Positions 16,324 through 24,149 of a stretch of DNA of 64,000 bases are shown piece by piece. The DNA comes from an uncultured Selenomonadales bacterium. GTDB lineage: Bacteria; Bacillota; Negativicutes; Selenomonadales; Selenomonadaceae. The notes under the pieces are model-generated. The model saw only the letters and a program-made list of their open reading frames with translations, did no database searches and was not told the origin of the DNA. The position numbers and the translations under genes are program-made. The number at the start of each line of letters is the position of its first letter. Position 1 is the first letter of the stretch. The stretch lies in NCBI GenBank assembly GCA_900321035.1, contig ONUH01000006.1, positions 1 to 64,000 on the forward strand, read 5' to 3'.

Positions 16324-19300
16324 GTGCGAAAAATCCTCTTCTTGGCGCTCGCCTGTCTGCTTTTTGCGCTGGCGCGGCCCGTCTTTGCCGAAACGCCCCC
16401 GACGCCCGTCAAGGTCGGCTATTTCGAAAACGAGATATTTCAGGAGGGCGCCGAGAAGGGCGCTATCCGTCGCGGCTACGCCTATGAATATTACCGCAAG
16501 CTCTCCGAGTACACGGGCTGGGAGTACGAATATGTCTACGGCAGCTTTTCCGAACTGTACCAAATGCTCTTGGATGGAAAAGTCGACCTCCTGGCGGGAC
16601 TGGCGAAGACGGAGGAGCGGCAGGGCGTCATCGGCTACCCCGAGGCTCCGATGGGCAGCGAAACCTACAATATGGTGAAACACCGCGCCGACGACAGCAT
16701 CACCACGACGTTTTCCACCCTTTCCGGGAAAAAGATTGGCGTACTGGACAGCGCGATGGTAGGCGCGCTCCAACGGTTCCTCGCGCAGCAGGCCATTTCC
16801 GCCGAAGTCGTGACCTATCCGACCCATCAGGAAATGCTGGACGATTTCGACGAAAACAAAATCGACGCGCTGGTGGCGGAAAGCGACGGAACCTACGACA
16901 GGCCAAACGCGGCGCTCCTTTACCCATTCGGCTCCACGGATTATTACCTTTGCGTCAATTCGCGCCGGCCTGACCTTTTGGCGGCGCTCAATCAGGCGCA
17001 GAATCAGCTCGCGGTGGAGGAACCGAACTATATCAATTCCCTGCGGATCAAGTATTACGCGTCCAGCATCGCCAGCCGCGCGCTGTCCGACGCGGAAAAA
17101 GAATGGCTCAAAGATCACCGCGTCCTTCGTATGGGCTATCTGAACCATTACCTGCCTTACAGCGACACGGACGCTGACGGCGCCGTCACGGGGCTTGTCC
17201 AAGCCCTCGTTCCCCAAATTCTGGAAGAACTCGGCGTCAGTTCGCTGAATATTTCCTATCAGGGCTATGACAGCTACACTGCCATGATCGCCGACGTGGA
17301 CGGCGGGAAAATCGACGCGGCCTTCCCCGTGGGCGGCGGGCTGTTTTTCTCGGAGGAAAGCGGCATCTGCCCGTCGAACCCCGTGGTCTCCTCCGCTACG
17401 GACCTGGTTTTCAAAGGAGACTACAGCGACAAAACCCTTGCGACATTTGCGGTGAACGAGAACAACCGCATGCAGTATTACTACGTCAAAACGCACTTCC
17501 CCAACGCCAGGATTCTCTTCTTCCCTTCCATCGAGGACTGTCTGGACGCCGTGCTGGAGGGGAAAGCCTCCTGCGCCACGCTGAACGGCCTGCGGGCGAA
17601 CGACATTCTGAAAAACCGCCGTTTTCGCGGCCTTTCCATCAAACAAAGCAATCGGCCCGACGACCGCTCCTTTGGCGTGCGCATCGGCAACGAGGGCCTT
17701 TTGAAGCTTCTGAACCGGGGCGTGAACATCATCGGCAGGGATCGCATGGAAAGCCTCGCCTATTGGTACGTCGACGGGCTTCATACACAGTCCATGCTTG
17801 ACGTGCTGATGGACAATCTCTGGCTTTTAGCCTTGGCAGCGGCGGTGGTGTCCCTCCTGGTGGCGGCGTTTCTGGCGCGTGAGTCCGCCCAGGCGAAGCG
17901 GCATAAGGAAGAGCTCATCGTCTCCAACGAGCGGCTCGCCGCAGCCGCACGGGAAGCGGAAAGCGCCAACCAGGCGAAAACGTATTTCCTCTCCACCATG
18001 TCGCATGACATCCGCACGCCCATGAACTCCATCCTCAGCATGAACGAAATGGTACTGCGGGAATGCGACAACGAGGACATCCTGCGCTATTCCCAGTATA
18101 TCCGCTCGTCGGGCAACACGCTTTTGGGCCTCATCAACGACATCCTGGACTTTTCCAAGATGGAGGCGGGAAAGCTGGACATCATTCCCGTGGACTACGA
18201 AATTTCCTCCGTGCTCAACGATCTCGTGAACATGACGAAGACGAAAGCGGACGAGAAGGGACTGCAGCTTCGGCTGAACATCGACAGCGATATGCCGAAC
18301 TCCCTCCGGGGCGACGAAATCCGCATCAAGCAGGCCGTGACCAATATCCTGACCAACGCGGTGAAGTACACGAAAGAGGGCACGGTCACATTCAGCATCG
18401 GCTACGACAAAATCCCGGAGGATCCGGACGCCATCCTGCTGAAAATCAGCGTGGCGGACACCGGCGTCGGCATCAAGCAGGAAGACATCGGGAAAATGTT
18501 CGACGCGTTCCAGCGGATTGACGAAACGAACAACCACAACATCGAGGGAACGGGCCTCGGCATCACCATCACGCAGAGCCTGCTTCAACTGATGGGGAGC
18601 CGTTTGGAGGTGGAAAGCGAGTACGGGAAAGGCTCGGTCTTCCGCTTCGCCGTTCGCCAGCAGGTGGTGAAATGGGACAAGGTCGGCGATTACGAAGCGG
18701 CGTTCCGGCGGTCCATCGCGGAACGGAAACGGTATGCGCAAAAATTCACCGCGCCGGACGCCCACATCCTCGTAGTGGACGACACGCCCGTGAACCTCAT
18801 CGTGTTCCAAAGCCTGCTGAAGCATACGAAAGTCCAGATCGACACGGCGGAAAGCGCGGACGAATGCATTGCGCTTGCCGGGCAAAACCCCTACGACGTC
18901 ATTTTCCTCGACCACATGATGCCCTACAAAGACGGCATAGAGGCCATGAAGGAACTGAAATCCATGAAGGGTACTCCCAACGTGGAGACGCCGATGATCT
19001 GTCTGACGGCCAACGCCATCTCCGGCATGAGGGAAACCTACCTGATGGCGGGATTCGACGATTACCTGACGAAACCCATCGACCCGGACAGTCTGGAAGA
19101 GACCATCATCCGCTACCTGCCCAAGGAAAAGCTCATGTCCGCCGAGGAAAGCGGCGGGGCGCCGGAAGAAACCCTTCCGCCGTTTCTCTACGGCATTGAC
19201 GGGCTCGACGTCTCGAAAGGGCTGAAGCACATCGGAAGTGCCGAAGCCTATCTGGAAACGGCGACGTCCTATGCGGAGACGGCGGCGCACACGGCGGACG

Positions 19301-19773
19301 AGATCGAGCGTTACTGGACGGCCGGCGATTTGGAAAACACCACCATCAAAGTCCACGGGCTGAAATCCAGCTCCAAAGTCATCGGCGCCATGGAGCTCGG
19401 TCTTTTGGCCGAATCCTTGGAAAAAGCGGGCCGCGCGGGCGACACGGAAACCCTGCGGGCAAATATTGACCGCCTCCTGGCGGACTACCGCAGGCTCGGG
19501 AAAGAACTCTCGCCGTTGCTCCATCCGAAAGAGGACGCTGCGGAGGAAAAGCCCCCCATGTCCGAGGAAAAGCTGCGGGAGATATACCAATCGCTGAAGG
19601 ACTACGCGGAAGCCTTCGACTACGACAAAATGGAGGAAGCGGGAAACCTTTTGGGCGAGTATAGCGTCCCCGAATCGGAACGGGAGCGCGTCGCCGCCAT
19701 CCGAAAAGCCATCGCGGATTTCGACTACGACGACGTCCCGAAGCTGTTGGAAGGAAGCCCGCTTTTGGCGTAG
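16324..19773 (+). CDS. Hybrid sensor histidine kinase with two periplasmic SBP domains, REC and HPt
   Basis: The 1149-residue protein has a signal peptide (RKILFLALACLLFALARPVFA). Two SBP_bac_3-type ligand-binding domains follow (about residues 27-260 and 270-485), then one membrane helix (NLWLLALAAAVVSLLVAAFL, about 500-520). A HisKA domain comes next with STMSHDIRTPMNS (His near 561), then HATPase, a receiver domain (LVVDDTPVNL, LDHMMPYKDG, about 812-930) and an HPt domain with VHGLKSSSKVIGA (His near 1010). About 70 residues beyond the HPt are of unknown role. The GTG start has AAGGAAG upstream and opens the signal peptide; a TTG ten codons earlier is possible. This is a BvgS/EvgS-like phosphorelay; the ligand is not inferable. 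Confidence 0.93.
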   Translation: MRKILFLALACLLFALARPVFAETPPTPVKVGYFENEIFQEGAEKGAIRRGYAYEYYRKLSEYTGWEYEYVYGSFSELYQMLLDGKVDLLAGLAKTEERQGVIGYPEAPMGSETYNMVKHRADDSITTTFSTLSGKKIGVLDSAMVGALQRFLAQQAISAEVVTYPTHQEMLDDFDENKIDALVAESDGTYDRPNAALLYPFGSTDYYLCVNSRRPDLLAALNQAQNQLAVEEPNYINSLRIKYYASSIASRALSDAEKEWLKDHRVLRMGYLNHYLPYSDTDADGAVTGLVQALVPQILEELGVSSLNISYQGYDSYTAMIADVDGGKIDAAFPVGGGLFFSEESGICPSNPVVSSATDLVFKGDYSDKTLATFAVNENNRMQYYYVKTHFPNARILFFPSIEDCLDAVLEGKASCATLNGLRANDILKNRRFRGLSIKQSNRPDDRSFGVRIGNEGLLKLLNRGVNIIGRDRMESLAYWYVDGLHTQSMLDVLMDNLWLLALAAAVVSLLVAAFLARESAQAKRHKEELIVSNERLAAAAREAESANQAKTYFLSTMSHDIRTPMNSILSMNEMVLRECDNEDILRYSQYIRSSGNTLLGLINDILDFSKMEAGKLDIIPVDYEISSVLNDLVNMTKTKADEKGLQLRLNIDSDMPNSLRGDEIRIKQAVTNILTNAVKYTKEGTVTFSIGYDKIPEDPDAILLKISVADTGVGIKQEDIGKMFDAFQRIDETNNHNIEGTGLGITITQSLLQLMGSRLEVESEYGKGSVFRFAVRQQVVKWDKVGDYEAAFRRSIAERKRYAQKFTAPDAHILVVDDTPVNLIVFQSLLKHTKVQIDTAESADECIALAGQNPYDVIFLDHMMPYKDGIEAMKELKSMKGTPNVETPMICLTANAISGMRETYLMAGFDDYLTKPIDPDSLEETIIRYLPKEKLMSAEESGGAPEETLPPFLYGIDGLDVSKGLKHIGSAEAYLETATSYAETAAHTADEIERYWTAGDLENTTIKVHGLKSSSKVIGAMELGLLAESLEKAGRAGDTETLRANIDRLLADYRRLGKELSPLLHPKEDAAEEKPPMSEEKLREIYQSLKDYAEAFDYDKMEEAGNLLGEYSVPESERERVAAIRKAIADFDYDDVPKLLEGSPLLA

Positions 19774-19796
19774 CGGAAAAGCAAAAAACCATAAAA

Positions 19797-19834
19797 ATCG
19801 CCCGACGAGAACAAATAGTTTTCGTCGGGCGATT
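19797..19834. terminator. Strong bidirectional terminator
   Basis: A 13-bp stem AATCGCCCGACGA / TCGTCGGGCGATT (one offset) surrounds a 12-nt loop. It is flanked by A-tract and T-tract between two convergent genes. Confidence 0.88.
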
Positions 19835-19839
19835 CGTTT

Positions 19840-20820
19840 TTATTTTTCAGCCGCCGTCTGGTATGCCGCCGCTGCCGCCGTCAGGCTCACCGCCTTGACA
19901 GCCTCCGAGCGTTGACGGATTTGGGGAGCGTCGAGACGCTTCGCCGCCTGCAGCTCGTCCTCGGGCATTTCCTTATACTGCTCGGACTTCATGAAATCCC
20001 GCCACTCCGACTGCAAGTGACGAAGCACAAGCAGAATCAGCGGATCGTCGAATTCCGTGTCTTGGCTTGTCTGCCGGAGGGTCGCCGTCGCGTCCTTGTT
20101 CTCCTGCGCGACGTCCGCTTCCATCTCACAGCCTGCGTCCGCTTCATTGCCCACAGCATCCGCCGCCATACTTTCCGTTCCCGCTGTCGCGCCTGCCGCC
20201 CCGGCTGAAACAGTTTCCGCAGAAACATTCTCTGTCCCCGCGGCGACTCCGGCGTCCAATGCCGCTGCACTGCCCTCAGCGTTCACAGCCGCGTCCGCAG
20301 TCGCACCGCCCGCATCCCCCGCGCCGAACGCCTCTCCTCCGCCGGAGGAACCGCCGGCGGTTCCGCCTCCGCCGCCGATATTGCCGGTCAGCGACGCCGC
20401 CGCATTCGCGTAGGCAATCGCCACCGCGCGCTGCGCCTCCGCCTTCGTCTTCGCCGACTTCAGCGCGCGCGCCAGTTTCTCGCGCTCCTCCATCGTCGTT
20501 TTTGCCTTTTCGTAAAGCTCTTCATCGTGCCGGCGCAGATATTCCAATTCCTGCGGCGAAAGCTTCTTGCCGCGCCGGAGTTTTTGCTTGATGCCGCTCT
20601 TCTTCGTCGCCGCCGTCCGGTCGTCTTCCTTTTTCGACTTTTCCAGCGAAAGCTCGACGAAAGACTTCGGCGCGGTCCGACGCGGCTCCTGCGCCTTCAC
20701 AAAGGAACTTCTCGCGTCCTTCCAGTCAAAAGCTTCGCCGGTCGTGACCTTCTGCTTCGCGGACTTCTTGAGCTGATACTGCTTCGTATAGGAATGCAGC
20801 GTCCCGATGGCCTCAAACAT
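19840..20820 (-). CDS. Unknown protein with Ala/Gly-rich low-complexity centre
   Basis: I do not recognize this 326-residue protein. Residues about 1-130 are basic and helical, with KKLSPQELEYLRRHDEELYE followed by a probable coiled coil. Residues about 145-245 are low-complexity Gly, Ala, Ser and Thr. The last 80 residues are again helical, with DDPLILLVLRHLQSEWRDFM. No signal peptide or membrane helix is visible, so it is probably cytoplasmic. Codon use resembles the GC-rich neighbours. It is flanked by a terminator and by the duplicated promoter region of the decarboxylase gene. Confidence 0.75.
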   Translation of the reverse strand: MFEAIGTLHSYTKQYQLKKSAKQKVTTGEAFDWKDARSSFVKAQEPRRTAPKSFVELSLEKSKKEDDRTAATKKSGIKQKLRRGKKLSPQELEYLRRHDEELYEKAKTTMEEREKLARALKSAKTKAEAQRAVAIAYANAAASLTGNIGGGGGTAGGSSGGGEAFGAGDAGGATADAAVNAEGSAAALDAGVAAGTENVSAETVSAGAAGATAGTESMAADAVGNEADAGCEMEADVAQENKDATATLRQTSQDTEFDDPLILLVLRHLQSEWRDFMKSEQYKEMPEDELQAAKRLDAPQIRQRSEAVKAVSLTAAAAAYQTAAEK

Positions 20821-20938
20821 GGCAACAACCTCCCTGTTCCCTGATTCTAAAAATCTGTCCGTAGTCCTTCCTTATTATATTATAGCACGCCTGCGCTCCT
20901 TTGCAAAGAAACACTTGTGTATACAGAGAAAACGGATC

Positions 20939-21118
20939 ATAACTCGGCGGATATATTCCGCCCCGCTGTGGCGCAAAGCCACTCCTGAAGGAAATGCCGC
21001 AGAGGAGATTTTGCCTTTGACAAACTCGGAACTATGGCATTATAACTCGGCGGACATAGTCCGCTTCGTTGAAATGCCGCTGAGGAGAGTTTGTCTTTGA
21101 CAAACTCTGAATAAAGGC
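20939..21118 (+). repeat. Tandemly duplicated promoter module upstream of the decarboxylase gene
   Basis: Two units (20939-21038 and 21039-21118) align: each has ATAACTCGGCGG plus a palindrome (GCGGATATATTCCGC, GCGGACATAGTCCGC), then GAAATGCCGC-GAGGAGA, then CTTTGACAAACTC and GGCATTATAA. Unit 1 has an extra 20-odd nt including the hairpin GTGGC-GCAAA-GCCAC. Each unit ends in a full promoter. The rest of the gap (20821-20938) holds nothing recognizable. Confidence 0.8.
21017..21046 (+). promoter_or_regulatory. Promoter P1 of the decarboxylase gene (upstream copy)
   Basis: TTGACA and TATAAC are 18 nt apart, with spacer AACTC...GGCAT. The palindrome GCGGAC-ATA-GTCCGC starts 4 nt after the -10. 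Confidence 0.65.
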
Positions 21119-21126
21119 ATTATAAT
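21097..21126 (+). promoter_or_regulatory. Promoter P2 of the decarboxylase gene (proximal copy)
   Basis: Perfect TTGACA and TATAAT are 18 nt apart. The -35 lies in the right arm of the perfect inverted repeat GAGTTTGTC-TTT-GACAAACTC (21088-21108), a likely operator. Confidence 0.8.
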
Positions 21127-21172
21127 ACTTTTGTTTTGGAATCCATAGCAAAAATATTATAGGAGGCTCATC

Positions 21173-22438
21173 ATGCCAAAGAAAGTATTTCCTGTCTCCC
21201 AGGACAAATTAGAAGAAATCATCCGGCGCTATCCGACGCCGTTCCATATCTACGACGAGGCGGCCATCCGCAAGAACCTCCGCCGGCTTTTCAAGGCCTT
21301 CTCCTGGGCGCCGTCCTTCCGCGAGCATTTCGCGGTCAAGGCCACGCCGAACCCGTATATCCTGCGGCTGCTCGCCGAGGAAGGCGCGGGCGCGGACTGC
21401 AGCTCCCTCGCCGAGCTTTTGCTGGCGGAAATGGCCGGCATCCGCGGCGAGAAAATCATGCTGACCTCCAACGACACCCCCGCCGACGAATTCCAAAAGG
21501 CGCGGGAACTCGGCGCCATCGTCAACCTGGACGACATCACCCATATCGACTACCTCGAAAAATGCGCGGGCTTCCCCGACTGCCTCTCTTTCCGCTACAA
21601 TCCCGGCAGCCTCGTCACGGGCAACGACATCATCGGCAAGCCGGAGGAAGCGAAATACGGCCTGACCCACGACCAGCTCATCGAAGCGTACCGCATCGCA
21701 AAGGAGCGCGGCGTCAAGCGGTTCGGCCTGCACTGCATGATCATCTCCAACGAGCTGAACGCCAACTCCTTCATCGAAACGGCGAAGCTGATGTTCCACA
21801 CCGCCGTGGAAATCAAGGAAAAATTGGGCGTCAGCCTCGAATTCGTCAACCTCGGCGGCGGCGTCGGCATCCCCTACCGCCCGGAGGAAGAATCGGTCGA
21901 CTTGGAATATGTCGGCGAAGGCATCCATAAAGCCTATCAGGAAATCATCGTCCCGGCGGGCCTCGACGGTCTCGCCATCGCCATGGAGCTGGGCCGCGCC
22001 ATCACCGGCCCCTACGGCTGGCTCGTCGCCACCGCCATCCATGAGAAAAAGACCTACAAGGACTACATCGGCCTCGACGCCTGCATGGCGAACCTGATGC
22101 GTCCCGCCATGTACGGCGCCTACCATCATATCGTCGTCGTCGGCAAGGAGGACGCCTTCTGCGACCACGTCTATGACGTCACCGGATCGCTCTGCGAGAA
22201 CAACGACAAATTCGCCATCGACCGCAAACTACCGGAAATCGAGATTGGCGACCGCCTCGTCATCTTCGACGCCGGCGCCCACGGCCATGCCATGGGCTTC
22301 AACTACAACGGCAAGCTCCGCAGCGCGGAACTCCTGCTGAAGGAGAACGGCGACGTGCAGCTCATTCGCCGCGCCGAAACCATCGACGACTACTTCGCCA
22401 CGCTGACCTTCGACGGCTCCGAATTTGGAAAGAAATAA
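21173..22438 (+). CDS. lysA: Group IV PLP decarboxylase, probably diaminopimelate decarboxylase
   Basis: The 421-residue protein is a fold-type III PLP enzyme. FREHFAVKATPNPYILRLL carries the PLP Lys, NLGGGVGIPYRP the Gly-rich phosphate loop, and ELGRAITGPYGWLV the PLP-contacting Glu region. The active-site Cys is in GSLCENNDKFAIDR, and DAGAHGHAMGFNYNGK closes the domain. The CE-x-D-x-F/A pattern fits diaminopimelate decarboxylase (last step of lysine synthesis) better than ornithine or lysine decarboxylases. DAGAHG differs from the usual DAGAYG, so a different amino-acid substrate remains possible. AGGAGG fixes the start. Two tandem promoters precede it. Confidence 0.82.
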   Translation: MPKKVFPVSQDKLEEIIRRYPTPFHIYDEAAIRKNLRRLFKAFSWAPSFREHFAVKATPNPYILRLLAEEGAGADCSSLAELLLAEMAGIRGEKIMLTSNDTPADEFQKARELGAIVNLDDITHIDYLEKCAGFPDCLSFRYNPGSLVTGNDIIGKPEEAKYGLTHDQLIEAYRIAKERGVKRFGLHCMIISNELNANSFIETAKLMFHTAVEIKEKLGVSLEFVNLGGGVGIPYRPEEESVDLEYVGEGIHKAYQEIIVPAGLDGLAIAMELGRAITGPYGWLVATAIHEKKTYKDYIGLDACMANLMRPAMYGAYHHIVVVGKEDAFCDHVYDVTGSLCENNDKFAIDRKLPEIEIGDRLVIFDAGAHGHAMGFNYNGKLRSAELLLKENGDVQLIRRAETIDDYFATLTFDGSEFGKK

Positions 22439-22477
22439 AACGCGATTTATTACTTCGGCCATTAAAATTCATGAAAT

Positions 22478-22641
22478 CTTGCCTTCCCCTTTGAGGGGAA
22501 GGTGGCGCGCGAAGCGCGACGGATGAGGTGTTAAGACGTAGCGATAAACATAAGCGCAACGCTGTTTCCACCTCCCCCACCGCCTACGGCGGTCCCCCGT
22601 GACAGTCCATTGGACTGTCACGCCCTCAAGGGGAGGGCAAG
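22478..22641. repeat. Palindromic intergenic repeat A, copy 2
   Basis: Termini are CTTGCCTTCCCC and GGGGAGGGCAAG. The left hairpin reads GCGCGC-GAA-GCGCG and the right ACCGCC-TAC-GGCGGT. A family P palindrome is nested near the right end. Confidence 0.85.
22598..22622. repeat. 25-bp palindrome, family P, copy 2
   Basis: Perfect 12-1-12 palindrome with arm CGTGACAGTCCA, nested inside repeat A copy 2. Confidence 0.8.
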
Positions 22642-22735
22642 GTATTTTGTGGCGATATTTAATGGCAGGAGTAATAGGACGCATTAAAAGAGAAACTCGG
22701 GCTGGCATGAACACTTCGACTGATTTTAGCCATAC

Positions 22736-22778
22736 AAAAAACCGTTGTCTCCCATGCTCGGGAGACAGCGGTTTTTTT
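22736..22778 (+). terminator. Terminator downstream of the decarboxylase gene
   Basis: An A-tract, a stem AACCG-TGTCTCCC / GGGAGACA-CGGTT and a run of seven T. A sister structure with the same layout lies at 23114-23157. The whole interval 22642-23314 carries no recognizable gene. Confidence 0.8.
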
Positions 22779-22898
22779 CGCGCTGTTCTTCATCCGATTT
22801 TTCTTTTGCTTCGCAAAAATATGCGGAATCACTTTATGAAATTTCGGAAGGAAATGCCGGAATCACGCGGAAAATCAAAAATTGTCGCAATATTTAAT

Positions 22899-22978
22899 AC
22901 TGAAAATTTTGTTCCCGATTGTATAAAATTTTCAGTGTAGTGAAAATTTTGTTCAAAGCTGTAAAAAATTTTCAGTAG
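22899..22978. repeat. Two tandem AT-rich inverted repeats upstream of the serine recombinase
   Basis: Two adjacent units each have arms CTGAAAATTTTG / AAAATTTTCAG (first, 22900-22935) and GTGAAAATTTTG / AAAATTTTCAG (second, about 22941-22975), with about 12 nt between arms. They resemble recombinase subsites in size but this is not established. Confidence 0.6.
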
Positions 22979-23113
22979 GATTTTTTCTCAATAAGCCGAA
23001 TCGAGGACGCGGAACCGATGGAAAACACAGCGTTTTCTCCATCGCCTCCCGATCCAAAAAATAAAATTGATACGAAAAAACTACGACAGATTTTATCGCT
23101 TTCAAAACCATAT

Positions 23114-23157
23114 AAAAAATCCGCTGCTTCCCGCACATCGGGAGGCAACGGATTTTT
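23114..23157 (+). terminator. Second terminator-like hairpin before the recombinase gene
   Basis: AAAATCCG-TGC-TCCC pairs with GGGA-GCA-CGGATTTT around a short loop, followed by five T. It parallels the hairpin at 22736-22778 in layout but with different stem sequence. Confidence 0.7.
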
Positions 23158-23314
23158 CATTTTCAAACCATTTGATTTTATTACGTTTAGCGAGGCTCAA
23201 AATTTTTGAGGTAAGAAATTCCGATTTTCTGATTTTCTGACTTCAAAATTTTTCGTTTGATGTTTTAATGGACTTCCACAAGCCAGTCACAACCGACACA
23301 GGAGGGATATTGTC

Positions 23315-23923
23315 ATGAAACAAAAAACATACGGCTACATCCGCGTTTCCACGCGGGAGCAGAACGAAGACCGCCAGCGCATCGCCATGCGGGAATTCGG
23401 CGTGCCGGAAAACTGCCTCTACCTTGACAAGCAATCCGGCAAAAACTTCGACCGCCCCGCATGGAAAAAGCTCATGCGTGTCCTCCGCGCAAACGACACG
23501 CTCGTCGTCAAAAGCATCGACCGTCTCGGACGCAGCTATATGGACGTCCTTGAAACATGGCGCACGCTCACCGCCAAAAAAGGCGTTTCCATCGTCGTCC
23601 TCGACACGTCCCTGCTGGACACGCGCACCGCCCGCGATCTGACCGGCACCTTCATCTCCGATCTCGTCCTCCAATTCTCCTCCTACTTCGCACAGCTTGA
23701 ACGCGAATTCAACCGCCAGCGCCAAGCCGAAGGAATCCATGCCGCCAAAATACGCGGCGTAAAATTCGGGCGCCCACGCAAACACCCGCCCCAGGCATTT
23801 ATAGAACTTCACCGGCAATGGAGAGCTGAACGAATTTCCATACGCCTTGCCGCCAAACAGCTTGGCGTCGCCCCCAACACCTTCCGGAAATGGGCGCAGC
23901 AAGCAGAACGCAACGAACTGTAA
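23315..23923 (+). CDS. Small serine recombinase (resolvase/invertase family)
   Basis: The 202-residue protein has an N-terminal resolvase catalytic domain: YGYIRVSTREQNEDRQ with the nucleophilic Ser, VVKSIDRLGRSYMDVLETW with the catalytic Arg residues, and the E-helix LEREFNRQRQAEGIHAAKIR. The C-terminal domain is a helix-turn-helix (RLAAKQLGVAPNTFRKW). Length fits the Tn3-resolvase/Gin class. No transposase is nearby, so it may be a domesticated or remnant resolvase, or an invertase acting on local sites. It stands at the border of the AT-richer accessory region. GGAGG precedes the ATG. Confidence 0.93.
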   Translation: MKQKTYGYIRVSTREQNEDRQRIAMREFGVPENCLYLDKQSGKNFDRPAWKKLMRVLRANDTLVVKSIDRLGRSYMDVLETWRTLTAKKGVSIVVLDTSLLDTRTARDLTGTFISDLVLQFSSYFAQLEREFNRQRQAEGIHAAKIRGVKFGRPRKHPPQAFIELHRQWRAERISIRLAAKQLGVAPNTFRKWAQQAERNEL

Positions 23924-23930
23924 CCACATG

Positions 23931-23974
23931 AAAAGCCCCGTTCAAAAAAGCACGCTTTTTTGAACGGGGTTTTT
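23931..23974 (+). terminator. Terminator after the serine recombinase gene
   Basis: AAAAGCCCCGTTCAAAAAAGC pairs with its complement ending in GGGGTTTTT, a very stable hairpin with a 2-nt loop. Its inner part recurs at 24100-24122. Confidence 0.85.
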
Positions 23975-24099
23975 CATAACACAATTTCGGAATTGTGTTT
24001 CAATTTAGGAATATCATAACATACTTTATCGTCGCAAACAATTTAATTTCCATTAGAAATTCATTGTCGTTCATTTAATTTCCATTAAAAATCGCTGAA

Positions 24100-24122
24100 C
24101 AAAAAAGCGTGCTTTTTTGAAC
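24100..24122 (+). promoter_or_regulatory. Hairpin in the leader of the first ankyrin gene
   Basis: CAAAAAAGC-GT-GCTTTTTTG repeats the inner stem of the terminator at 23931-23974, 28 nt before the ankyrin start codon. A direct repeat TTTAATTTCCATTA (24040 and 24074) lies just upstream. It could attenuate transcription or be a relic of duplication. Confidence 0.45.
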
Positions 24123-24149
24123 ACTATCAGCACACGGGGAGGCAGTCCA

